Shown here: positions 1 through 9,197 of the stretch, in pieces | Layout: each line of letters starts with the position of its first letter | How positions within the stretch are numbered: the first letter of the stretch is position 1 | Notes under the pieces: generated by a model | Databases searched by the model: none | Told to the model about the DNA's origin: nothing | The model's input: only the letters and a program-made list of their open reading frames with translations | NCBI GenBank assembly: GCA_032718475.1 | Contig: JAUCBJ010007290.1 | Location: forward strand, 124,001 to 188,000 | Direction of reading: 5' to 3' | DNA: 64,000 bases | Origin: Nemertoderma westbladi | Lineage: Eukaryota > Xenacoelomorpha > Nemertodermatida > Nemertodermatidae | Program-made: the position numbers and the translations under genes

Positions 1-118
1 GTGGTATAAATAATTGGCGAGCGAGCGATCGAGACACGAATCTCTATCGCCCAAACCGCAAGTACAAACATCCGCGATGCACTGAGTGTAGAAGTTCGTA
101 ATCGCTACAGAATTGTGG
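1..118. other. unassigned left edge
   Basis: Non-repetitive sequence before the first minisatellite. I see no open frame of note, RNA gene or element end. Confidence 0.4.
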
Positions 119-1600
119 CAAACTGAAATATAAACAAACTGAAATATAAACAAACTGAAATATAAACAAACTGAAATATAAACAAACTGAAATATAAAAA
201 AAACTGAAATGTATACAAACTGAAATATAAACAAATTGAAAAATAAACAAACTGAAATATAAACAAACTGAAATATAAACAAACTGAAATATAAACAAAC
301 TGAAATATATACAAACTGAAATATAAACAAATTGAAAAATAAACAAACTGAATTATAAACAAACTGAAAAAATAAACAAACTGAAATATAAACAAACTGA
401 AATATAATCAAACTGAAATATAATCAAACTGAAATGTAAACAAACTGAAATACACTGAAATATAAACAAACTGAAATATAAACAAACTGAAATATAAACA
501 AACTGAAATATATACAAACTGAAATATAAACAAATTGAAAAATAAACAAACTGAATTATAAACAAACTGAAAAAATAAACAAACTGAAATATAAACAAAC
601 TGAAATATAATCAAACTGAAATATAATCAAACTGAAATGTAAACAAACTGAAATATAAACAAACTGAAATATAAACAAACTGAAAAATAAACAAACTGAA
701 AAATAATCAAACTGAAATATAAACAAACTGAAATATAAACAAACTGAAATATAAACAAACTGAAATATAAACAAACTGAAATATAAGCAAACTGAAATGT
801 ATACAAACTGAAACATAAACAAACTGAAATATAAACAAACTGAAATATATACAAACTGAAATAAAAACAAATTGAAAAATAAACAAATTGAAAAATAAAC
901 AAACTGAAATATAAACAAACTGAAAAAATAAACAAACTGAAATATAAACAAACTGAAATATAAACAAACTGAAATATTAACAAACTGAAATATATACAAA
1001 CTGAAATATAAACAAATTGAAAAATAAACAAACTGAAATATAAACAAACTGAAAAAATAAACAAACTGAAATATAAACCAAACTGAAATATAATCAAACT
1101 GAAATATAAACAAACTGAAATGTAAACAAACTGAAATATAAACAAACTGAAATATAAATAAACTGAAAAATAAACAAACTGAAAAATAATCAAACTGAAA
1201 TATAAACAAACTGAAATATAAACAAACTGAAATATAAACAAACTGAAATATAAACAAACTGAAATATAAACAAACTGAAAAAATAAACAAACTGAAAAAT
1301 AAACAAACTGAAATATAAACAAACTGAAATATAAACAAACTGAAATATAATCAAACTGAAATATAAACAAACTGAAATATAAACAAACTGAAATGTAAGC
1401 AAACTGAAATATAAACAAACTGAAATGTAAACAAACTGAAATATAAACAAACTGAAATATAAACAAACTGAAATATAAACAAACTGAAAAATAAACAAAC
1501 TGAAAAATAATCAAACTGAAATGTAAACAAACTGAAATATAAACAAACTGAAATATAAACAAACTGAAATATAATCAAACTGAAATATAAACAAACTGAA
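119..1600. repeat. 16-bp minisatellite, main block
   Basis: Roughly 92 head-to-tail copies of an A-rich 16-bp unit close to CAAACTGAAATATAAA. Variants are ATAATC for ATAAAC, GTAAAC for ATAAAC, and 14-15-bp units with AAAAAATAAAC. Because 16 is not a multiple of 3, the minus-strand frames all read a 16-residue FSLFIFQFVYIS-like pattern; these long frames are by-products of the repeat and not genes. The array is interrupted at 1600 by LTR element A and resumes at 7444. Confidence 0.97.
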
Positions 1601-2766
1601 TGTAAAAGCTTTTGTGGTATAACTGGTTCGTTTGCTTTGCTGGCCAGTTCCCCCCCGGTCGCTAGAATACTCTAAAGGGGATCTAAAGCTAAAATAGTGC
1701 AAGCTACCAGCTTATTGGCTGATTTGCTGTACGCAGGTATCTGGGCTCTGTTTAATCGGCCAACCAGCCTAGGAAGGTTGCGTCATAGCCTTGTTTTTTG
1801 TATCTCCCAATAGAATTTGAGTTAGCCTTGATTTTGACCTATCACAGAGCTACTGAACTGAAATTTTCCTATCTCACTGCTCTTTCTCTGTGTTGAACGG
1901 GAGCTTCGTGGAATAAGGGTAGTTGGTATCCTCGTATAGAGTAGTAGTCACGAGTTTTTCAAAGCCACGAAAGAACGGCTTTGTAGTGTTTTGTGCTTTT
2001 CTGCTTTTAGCCCAACACTAGTAGGTTTAATTATAAGGACATATATCCTTTATCTATCTGACGAACTCTGCTAAAAATTACCTGCTCAATCAATACTGTA
2101 TACTGCTATTTGTTGTCGGTTATTCATTATATTTGTTGATGAATTATTATATTGGAATAACGAGAAATAACCCCGAAAACCCAATATTCTTGATATACCG
2201 AAGGTAAGAGAGAAAGGTTACCTATAACGATTGTGACTTATGTTAAAGTGGTTTGAAGTGAATCTAATGTTATTTGATAGACCCTACATGAGTCAGTCTG
2301 TGTTCCTTTTATATGTGACTAAAATCAGTGAAGATTGGCAGATTAGTGTGCAGTATTGTGCAGCATTGTGTATGAGTGAGTCTGTTAAAGAAGCAATTCC
2401 TAAAGAATGCGCCATATATGTGAATTATAATTAAGCCATATCGTTGTGAGTAGTTTAAGTCATAACTCTGTTTATATAGATAAAGCGCCACGTCCTAAAG
2501 GAACTGTTAATATTCCCGAAGGTGAATAATATTGTCAGAGATTATATAATACTGTCAGTCGAATAATACATTAGGCTTACATAGCAATAAAATTAAGCCG
2601 TCGAACCCAATCTCCCGGGAATATCCAGCGGGTGAATGATCGCGCACAGATTGGTTTCGACTAGTGTAGTGAATCAAATACTTGTCATAGGCTAAAAGGC
2701 GATTTAATATCTAGAAGACATCTTAATTTGGCGGGTTAAACTGCCAAAGGTCTGAAAGCGCGAACA
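1601..2766 (+). repeat. 5' LTR of element A
   Basis: 1166 bp, 5'-TG...CA-3', aligned base for base with 6278-7443 at an offset of 4677. Related LTRs lie at 51589-52454 and 54264-55510; all begin TGTAAAAGCTT and end GCGCG(A/T)ACA. No promoter element could be identified with confidence. Confidence 0.96.
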
Positions 2767-2782
2767 TTAAAGGATATAGCTT

Positions 2783-2805
2783 CTTTATTGCAGTAAGCAA
2801 TAAAG
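2783..2805 (+). promoter_or_regulatory. hairpin just after the 5' LTR
   Basis: Perfect inverted repeat: CTTTATTGC (2783-2791), loop AGTAA, GCAATAAAG (2797-2805). Element G has the same structure at 55525-55547 with an 8-bp stem. Its place 16 bases after the LTR suggests a role in the RNA, for example priming or packaging, but that is inference. Confidence 0.6.
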
Positions 2806-2829
2806 TTGAAAATACCGGTCAACCGGTAA

Positions 2830-2962
2830 ACTTGAACCGGTACTTCTGTAGGTCAGTAGGCCCAACTGCAAGAACCGGTACTGCTGTAGGCCCGTAGGTC
2901 CAACTGCCAGAACCGGTACTTCTGTAGGTCCGTAGGCCTAACTGTCCTAACCGGTACTTCCC
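2830..2962 (+). repeat. tandem repeat in leader, ACCGGT-containing
   Basis: About three copies of a roughly 42-bp unit. Each has AACCGGTACT, then CTGTAGG, then a GTAGG(C/T)C(C/T)AACTG end. The same block is found in the leader of element G (about 55573-55702). Confidence 0.8.
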
Positions 2963-3143
2963 GTATAAGTACATTAGTATTATTCGATTTGATTGTTGTA
3001 TACCGGTAGGTCTTAGTACTTAATCAGGGAACGGCCGCCCTGGTTTTTTATTGAGATTTTACTTATTTCTGTCAAGTTTTATTTGTTTGTAGGCCAGTAT
3101 TGAACAGAAGACGTGTAAGCCTGATCAGATTGTACAGACAATT

Positions 3144-3660
3144 TGTAGGCTGAGCTGTTGTCTGATTGCTGTTAAGTCTGAACGGATTGCAGTGTGTGTA
3201 GATCACCTGTCCGATAAAGAACGGTTAGGAAGTAGGGGCAGCGAATGCTGTAAGGTAAACCCCCAATTAAAGAATAAGTCGTACTACTGGGTTAGAACGC
3301 ATACTACCTAATTATTTCGGAGTCTGCATGTCCTGTAGTTTATTTAGGCTTGAGAGTAGTCTGCCATCGTTTAGTCTGTACTTTGTTTGTGTAAGTCTGC
3401 ACGGGTAGCGTATAATTTTATTTAGATAATTTGTAGGCTGGATAGTTGTCTGGCTGTTATTAGGTCTGAACGGATTGCAGCGTGTGTAGATCACTTGTCC
3501 GATAAAGAACGGTTAGGAAGTAGGGGCAGCGAATGCTGTAAGGTAAACCCCCAACTAAAGAATAAGTCGTACTACTGGGTTAGAACGCATACTACCTAAT
3601 TATTTCGGAGTCTGCATATACCGTAGTTTGTTTAGGCTTGATGGTAGTCTGTCAGTGTTC
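3144..3660 (+). repeat. 289-bp direct duplication in leader
   Basis: Two imperfect copies begin GTAGGCTG at 3144 and 3433. Each includes a block around CGATAAAGAACGGTTAGGAA and one around GAATAAGTCGTACTACTGGG. Element G has the same duplication at 55884 and 56172, so it predates the split of the two elements. Confidence 0.85.
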
Positions 3661-4141
3661 GGTCTGCATTTTGTTTGAGTAGTTTGTACGCGTAGCGTAA
3701 TATTTATTATTCAGAGTTTATGCGATTATCCGCAACATTCATTCCCCAAGTTTGTTCCTACAGTAATTGTGTCTGTTATACATACCGCTATAGTTAAATT
3801 AACCCCGGTACTACACGGGCTGCTTGGCGTAGGTAAAGACTGGTGATTTTGTGCACCGGTCACTCCAGCAGATGCCGTGGTTCTTTTAGCTGTTCAAGTA
3901 TATTTAACTACTGATTATCTGTTGTACAAGTACTCGTACCTAATTTAGGGTTTAGTGTACAGTGCTTACCGAAAGTAATTAGTGTAGGCATTATATTTGT
4001 GTTGTAAAGTGGTTGATAGGCACGTTCGATTAGCTCTATTAACTTCTAGGTAGGAACACTCCGTGATACATAACGTATCATACCGTTGTTACTTACGACA
4101 ACGAAGGTAGCGTTCCGGTGGGAGAACTAGGAACTACGCGA

Positions 4142-6199
4142 ATGATACATATACGAGGACTCGCTGGTTCTACCCACGTATTCACTCGAGCGTGTTCTGA
4201 CGTGATTGATTATTCTTTTGAAACTCTTACGGAGATACAAAAGAAACTTCGACATGGACAATTCGAGCTCGCGCAGCGTTACGTCACCGACACCGAACGC
4301 AAACCGGCCATGGGTATCTATGGATCAATGTTACCCCAACCTGTACTCGCAATGTTGTTTAACGAAAGAATTCTAAAAATCGGCTCAGCTGTTTATGGAG
4401 ATCTCCAAAACGACTTCCGGAATATGGAGAACATTCCATACCCTTTCGTTGATACTCAGCTGATTGCTCCTTGGGCCGAAGGCCGAGGTTTCTTTCGCAC
4501 TATGTATGCCAATACACCCAGCGGCATTACTAAAGTACAACGGACATCCATCGGACATCTTGCCTTTCAAGAATATGGATGGAACTTCAAAGTTGGAAAT
4601 CCTATCAATTACCAGCAGGTATATGGAGATCATTACTCCCGTTTATATTTTGACGGACCATTAACTGCGCCTGGTGCAGTATATAGCTTTATGAGTGTTC
4701 CACTTCGCCCTTCCTTAGCTATATACACGATCTTTGAAAACGCAGCACTTGCCGGTTGGCTAGCCGATGTGTGCAGTCGTACCATACGCGCTCATCCCTT
4801 AATACTTGGAACTAAACTCGCCAAGTTAGACGAACACAATAAGTTCATACGTTTCGAATGTTTCCGGCGCTTTCTGACTCCGTTCCGCAACGTCGATAGT
4901 CAGTTCAAGGACCGCGCGCTGACCAAGCTCAGTCTTAGAGACTCAGCTGCGGAGAAACTGAGTAGCGCTGGATTTGCCGTCTTTCAAGACGTTTGTATAC
5001 AGAACCTACATTCATCCGTTATACAAAGACCCCGAATATCTACAGGTTATTCTGTCGTGGAAATACAGACAGTGGGTCCACTTACGGAAACCGACGCACC
5101 CACTTCGTCTATGCAGCTGGAGGATGAACCAGTATGCTTGGAATCAGAAGCGATTCAACCTACAGCTTCCCGGAGCAGTGACAATGATTATGTCATAGAG
5201 TGGTATCAAGGTCCACAGCGTCTCACAGCGTACGATTATCGACACGCCAACTACGTTTCCCGAAAACGTTGTCGATTATGCGCATCGAGAGACCACTTCA
5301 CTCCTCTAGACTCGAGCGTACCTTGTTCCTATTTCCTCGAACAACCGATGATGGAAATATATTGTGCTTATTGCCGGCTTAATAACTCTCATATATTTGC
5401 CGTCTGCCCACAATTTATGACTCAATGTCACTACTGCCAACTTAAAGGACATGAAAGTTACAATTGTCCCTTTAATCGCGATTTAGAGAGCGTAGACGAG
5501 ATGATCACCCTGCGATACATCCGAGCTTGGGAAGCGAACGCCGATTTACATTGCGAATCCCGACATCGCTATTACCCTGGACGAGCTTACGAGAGAGTTT
5601 ACGCGTTCCATCCTTATCTATTCGCGTCAATTGAACAGAAAACACGCGTACCAAGTTACGAGTTAATGAAGCGTGTTGGTGAGTGTATTTCCACCAAGTT
5701 TGTCAGGAAATACCTTAGAAACATTAACCCTAATGATATAACCACATATCACCTGATCAATTTTATCCGTCAGGACCCTGAGTATGGCGACATTTTCGTG
5801 AACTCGCATCCTGAACTCCAGGAAGTAACTCGGCGCCCATATGAATATCGAACCCGAGAACGCGAGCTGGAGAGAACCATTAAACCGAGAAAGTTCCTCA
5901 CCACTCACGGTCCACCCACCGCTAGTGTCCAGACGACCCGTCAAGGACCCGTAGGAGCTGCTGTCCTGAGACGCGCTCTAAAGGCCGTTAGATCTCGCTC
6001 CACTGAGGTTGATATTAATCAACCAGGTACTTCGACCGGCGGGTATACCGATCGTAACCCTGCACCTTCTGATGCAATTATATTGCACCCTTCGCCTAGG
6101 AGCTACAGCCCTCCTCGTAAAGTGGCTCGCCCCAAAGAGAAAATGACTCTTGCTAGCTTTAAAAAACTGCGTAAACGCCGTCCGCGCAAGAAAGACTAA
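4142..6199 (+). CDS. zinc-knuckle protein of element A (BEL downstream-ORF family)
   Basis: Predicted 685-aa protein from the first in-frame ATG; the frame is open from 4067, and a start further upstream would need a non-ATG codon. Three Cys/His clusters are visible: C377-x2-C380 with H385, then C408-x2-C411-x5-H417-x4-C422, then a canonical CCHC knuckle C429-x2-C432-x4-H437-x4-C442. The C-terminus is Ser/Pro-rich and then strongly basic (KKLRKRRPRKKD), fitting nucleic-acid binding. The N-terminal 370 residues match no family I recognise. Homologous but broken copies occur in relic E (40039-51510). A shorter relative with the same spacing of Cys clusters lies after pol in element C (24102-25333). 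E extends about 1.5 kb further upstream, so this copy appears N-terminally truncated. Role unknown: a Gag-NC-like RNA-binding protein is one reading. Confidence 0.8.
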   Translation: MIHIRGLAGSTHVFTRACSDVIDYSFETLTEIQKKLRHGQFELAQRYVTDTERKPAMGIYGSMLPQPVLAMLFNERILKIGSAVYGDLQNDFRNMENIPYPFVDTQLIAPWAEGRGFFRTMYANTPSGITKVQRTSIGHLAFQEYGWNFKVGNPINYQQVYGDHYSRLYFDGPLTAPGAVYSFMSVPLRPSLAIYTIFENAALAGWLADVCSRTIRAHPLILGTKLAKLDEHNKFIRFECFRRFLTPFRNVDSQFKDRALTKLSLRDSAAEKLSSAGFAVFQDVCIQNLHSSVIQRPRISTGYSVVEIQTVGPLTETDAPTSSMQLEDEPVCLESEAIQPTASRSSDNDYVIEWYQGPQRLTAYDYRHANYVSRKRCRLCASRDHFTPLDSSVPCSYFLEQPMMEIYCAYCRLNNSHIFAVCPQFMTQCHYCQLKGHESYNCPFNRDLESVDEMITLRYIRAWEANADLHCESRHRYYPGRAYERVYAFHPYLFASIEQKTRVPSYELMKRVGECISTKFVRKYLRNINPNDITTYHLINFIRQDPEYGDIFVNSHPELQEVTRRPYEYRTRERELERTIKPRKFLTTHGPPTASVQTTRQGPVGAAVLRRALKAVRSRSTEVDINQPGTSTGGYTDRNPAPSDAIILHPSPRSYSPPRKVARPKEKMTLASFKKLRKRRPRKKD

Positions 6200-6277
6200 C
6201 TGTTTAGAGTATTTTTATATTTTAGAAACTGTGATTTTGTATATTTTATAGACTTAAATCCCATTTTCTGGGAGCGG
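6200..6277 (+). promoter_or_regulatory. 3' end of element A interior, with hairpin and short purine tract
   Basis: 78 bp between the ORF stop and the 3' LTR, shared with relic E (51511-51588). TCCCA (6259-6263), loop TTTTC, TGGGA (6269-6273) can pair; GGGAGCGG then runs into the LTR and is the likely plus-strand primer site. In relic E one arm of the hairpin is mutated. Confidence 0.55.
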
Positions 6278-7443
6278 TGTAAAAGCTTTTGTGGTATAAC
6301 TGGTTCGTTTGCTTTGCTGGCCAGTTCCCCCCCGGTCGCTAGAATACTCTAAAGGGGATCTATAGCTAAAATAGTGCAAGCTACCAGCTTATTGGCTGAT
6401 TTGCTGTACGCAGGTATCTGGGCTCTGTTTAATCGGCCAACCAGCCTAGGAAGGTTGCGTCATAGCCTTGTTTTTTGTATCTCCCAATAGAATTTGAGTT
6501 AGCCTTGATTTTGACCTATCACAGAGCTACTGAACTGAAATTTTCCTATCTCACTGCTCTTTCTCTGTGTTGAACGGGAGCTTCGTGGAATAAGGGTAGT
6601 TGGTATCCTCGTATAGAGTAGTAGTCACGAGTTTTTCAAAGCCACGAAAGAACGGCTTTGTAGTGTTTTGTGCTTTTCTGCTTTTAGCCCAACACTAGTA
6701 GGTTTAATTATAAGGACATATATCCTTTATCTATCTGACGAACTCTGCTAAAAATTACCTGCTCAATCAATACTGTATACTGCTATTTGTTGTCGGTTAT
6801 TCATTATATTTGTTGATGAATTATTATATTGGAATAACGAGAAATAACCCCGAAAACCCAATATTCTTGATATACCGAAGGTAAGAGAGAAAGGTTACCT
6901 ATAACGATTGTGACTTATGTTAAAGTGGTTTGAAGTGAATCTAATGTTATTTGATAGACCCTACATGAGTCAGTCTGTGTTCCTTTTATATGTGACTAAA
7001 ATCAGTGAAGATTGGCAGATTAGTGTGCAGTATTGTGCAGCATTGTGTATGAGTGAGTCTGTTAAAGAAGCAATTCCTAAAGAATGCGCCATATATGTGA
7101 ATTATAATTAAGCCATATCGTTGTGAGTAGTTTAAGTCATAACTCTGTTTATATAGATAAAGCGCCACGTCCTAAAGGAACTGTTAATATTCCCGAAGGT
7201 GAATAATATTGTCAGAGATTATATAATACTGTCAGTCGAATAATACATTAGGCTTACATAGCAATAAAATTAAGCCGTCGAACCCAATCTCCCGGGAATA
7301 TCCAGCGGGTGAATGATCGCGCACAGATTGGTTTCGACTAGTGTAGTGAATCAAATACTTGTCATAGGCTAAAAGGCGATTTAATATCTAGAAGACATCT
7401 TAATTTGGCGGGTTAAACTGCCAAAGGTCTGAAAGCGCGAACA
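6278..7443 (+). repeat. 3' LTR of element A
   Basis: 1166 bp, nearly identical to 1601-2766. It ends ACA directly before the resumed minisatellite. The 64-codon frame at 6917-7111 also occurs in the 5' LTR and has no features of a gene. Confidence 0.96.
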
Positions 7444-7560
7444 CTGAAATATAAACAAATTGAAATATAAAAAACTGAAATATAAACAAACTGAAATATA
7501 AACAAACTGAAATATAAACAAACTGAAATATAAACAAACTGAAATATAAACAAACTGAAC
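7444..7560. repeat. 16-bp minisatellite, remainder
   Basis: About seven copies of the same unit as 119-1600, starting with the CTGAA target duplication of element A. Before the insertion this was one array. Confidence 0.95.
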
Positions 7561-7954
7561 AATAAGATTTGTGTTAGCAACCATTTTAGTAACAAATTGA
7601 GGGAAAGGAGCAGGTTACATAGACGGCTTTTTCTATCCAAAACATTAACTGTTTATTGGGCGAAGGTTTCCGCCGGGCGATAGTTGCTCATTTTGAGGGC
7701 AAAGATTGCTCCGGGCGAAGATTGGACGCGGTCGAAGTTTGCTGCGTACCGTAGGGAGCCCGCTTGGGATATAACTCATGCTGTTTCATGCACCACTCAG
7801 TTCGAACACCTTTAGGCTTTAACCTTTAGGCTCGCTTTGTAAACTCTAAAACCCGACCTAATCCATTATTTATTTATTTATTTCAATTCAATAATTTTAA
7901 TTTTAACACATTTTTGTAATTATTACATTATCCATGATGATAAATAAAGCCAAC
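7561..7954. other. non-coding spacer
   Basis: Unique sequence. A GGGCGAAG-type motif recurs three times around 7660-7730, and an AT-rich tract with (TTTA)n lies at about 7869-7885. No gene seen. Confidence 0.4.
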
Positions 7955-8184
7955 TTAAAAAAAGTACCAGCATTAAGAATGCAATGCCGGGTTATCAACA
8001 AAATTGCACCGCTGCAACTACCTACTATACACTACTACATACTATATCTCAGAACTTTCGAGAGATTCTTCAAAGCCAGTATCTACAGGAGGCATCTCAA
8101 GAAAGTCGTGGGGTGTCCACCATGATTATTTATCTCCATGAGGTCGGCTGGTCCTCACGTCGAAAACATTGTTCTTCCAATCTT
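7955..8184 (-). mobile_element. old 3' fragment of the element D non-LTR family
   Basis: Diverged copy of the last ~230 bp of the family seen intact at 36250-40038. Recognisable parts are the AAGAATGC...CCGG start, ATCAACAAAATTGC, CTCAAGAAAGTC, TGTCCACCATG and GGCTGGTCCTCACG. It ends where the 15-bp minisatellite begins. Confidence 0.8.
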
Positions 8185-8526
8185 GTTCATGTACACATTA
8201 CACATGTACACATTGAACATGTACACATTGAACATGTACACATTGAACATGTACACATTGAACATGTACACATTGAACATGTACACATTGAACATGTACA
8301 CATTGAACATGTACACATTGAACATGTACACATTGAACATGTACACATTGAACATGTACACATTGAACATGTACACATTGAACATGTACACATTGAACAT
8401 GTACACATTGAACATGTACACATTGAACATGTACACATTGAACATGTACACATTGAACATGTACACATTGAACATGTACACATTGAACATGTACACATTG
8501 AACATGTACACATTGAACATGTACAC
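8185..8526. repeat. 15-bp minisatellite
   Basis: About 22 almost perfectly identical copies of CATGTACACATTGAA, containing the palindrome ACATGT. The unit has no stop codon in most frames and is a multiple of 3, so frames on both strands stay open (HVHIE, NMYTL, FNVYM and others). These are repeat artefacts. The lack of variation suggests recent expansion. Confidence 0.95.
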
Positions 8527-9197
8527 TTGCCATGGACTGTAGTGACAGTAATGTAGGAGAACTAACCTGAAAATGGCTTCCGCTTCATCTCGCTGCAGGA
8601 CTGGACCGCTAACCCTCGTAAATGCGGATACGTTTCGCATAAGTTCTGGACAACGTCTCCGGAATGCAATCCGCATTCACTGTCCACAATCCACTTGGAA
8701 CAGAAGTCATTTACTTCGAGTTCGAAGTCACCGTACGGTGTCCAAAAATCATCATCTTGGTTACCTAACGATGGAAGTAGAAGTATAATGCAACACAATA
8801 CACCGGAAGCAAACAGAAGGCCATCCTTCTCTCTTGGCTGTTACCTGTAAAATATGGATGGTGCCACTTTTTCTTCTAAGGTTAAACACTCATTAACAAA
8901 CAAACCATTTTATTAACCCCCAATAGATGACAATGATGAGCACACCAGATACGAAATTATAGCCCAAACCTCATCGAACCTCATCGATATTCACAACATG
9001 AGCGAAATGAGTAACTAAAACAATCTAAAACATTTAAGGAAAGGGACAGGTTTCAATGGCGGTTTCTAACAAAAACAATAACCAAAACTTTATTCACATG
9101 CCATGAATTTATAATTTTGCAGCTTTATTCCAAACTTCAGTTACATTAAAGAAACAGCAGAAAATCTTTAGTGCCTTCATCGGAAATAACAGGTGAT
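8527..9197. other. non-coding spacer
   Basis: Unique sequence between two minisatellites. A minus-strand open frame at 8562-8798 (78 codons) has a fairly protein-like composition but no recognisable domain, so I do not call it a gene. Confidence 0.35.

Larger units (their letters stand above)
2767..4084 (+). other. Long untranslated leader of element A
   Basis: About 1.3 kb between the 5' LTR and the ORF. In order it holds a short hairpin, three tandem copies of a roughly 42-bp unit with AACCGGTAC, and a 289-bp direct duplication. It matches the leader of element G closely up to TAACGTA (4077 here, 56817 there). After a few unmatched bases, homology to the zinc-knuckle ORF of relic E begins at 4085 (matching 44995). 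That point is the junction of the deletion that removed gag-pol. No sequence starting TGG follows the LTR, so a standard tRNA primer site is not visible. Confidence 0.85.
1601..7443 (+). mobile_element. Element A: non-autonomous BEL-related LTR retrotransposon
   Basis: A complete 5843-bp insertion. Two 1166-bp LTRs begin TGTAAAAG and end GCGAACA, and only one mismatch is seen between them (CTAAAG in the 5' copy, CTATAG in the 3' copy). It is flanked by the 5-bp duplication CTGAA (1596-1600 and 7444-7448), so it landed in the 16-bp minisatellite. The 3511-bp interior has a 1.3-kb leader and one ORF for a zinc-knuckle protein. No protease, RT, RNase H or integrase is present, so movement would need proteins from another element. 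The leader matches that of BEL element G (55511-56817), and the ORF and 3' end match relic E (44995-51588). Near-identical LTRs point to a recent insertion. Confidence 0.93.

Noticed and set aside
556-1562. Long minus-strand open frames of 260-311 codons
   Set aside because: They are translations of the 16-bp minisatellite; all frames give the same 16-residue pattern and no stop arises because the unit has none in these frames.
119-1600. CRISPR-like array
   Set aside because: Units are contiguous with no unique spacers, no cas genes, and the context is eukaryotic.
2240-2434. 64-codon frame, repeated at 6917-7111
   Set aside because: Lies inside the two LTRs of element A, so the repetition reflects the LTR and not gene conservation.
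7984-8676. Repeat proteins such as (HVHIE)n or (NMYTL)n
   Set aside because: Frames on both strands are open through a 15-bp repeat; upstream codons come from a non-LTR relic.
8562-8798. 78-codon minus-strand frame with protein-like composition
   Set aside because: No recognised domain, no partner exon, and no splice context could be supported.
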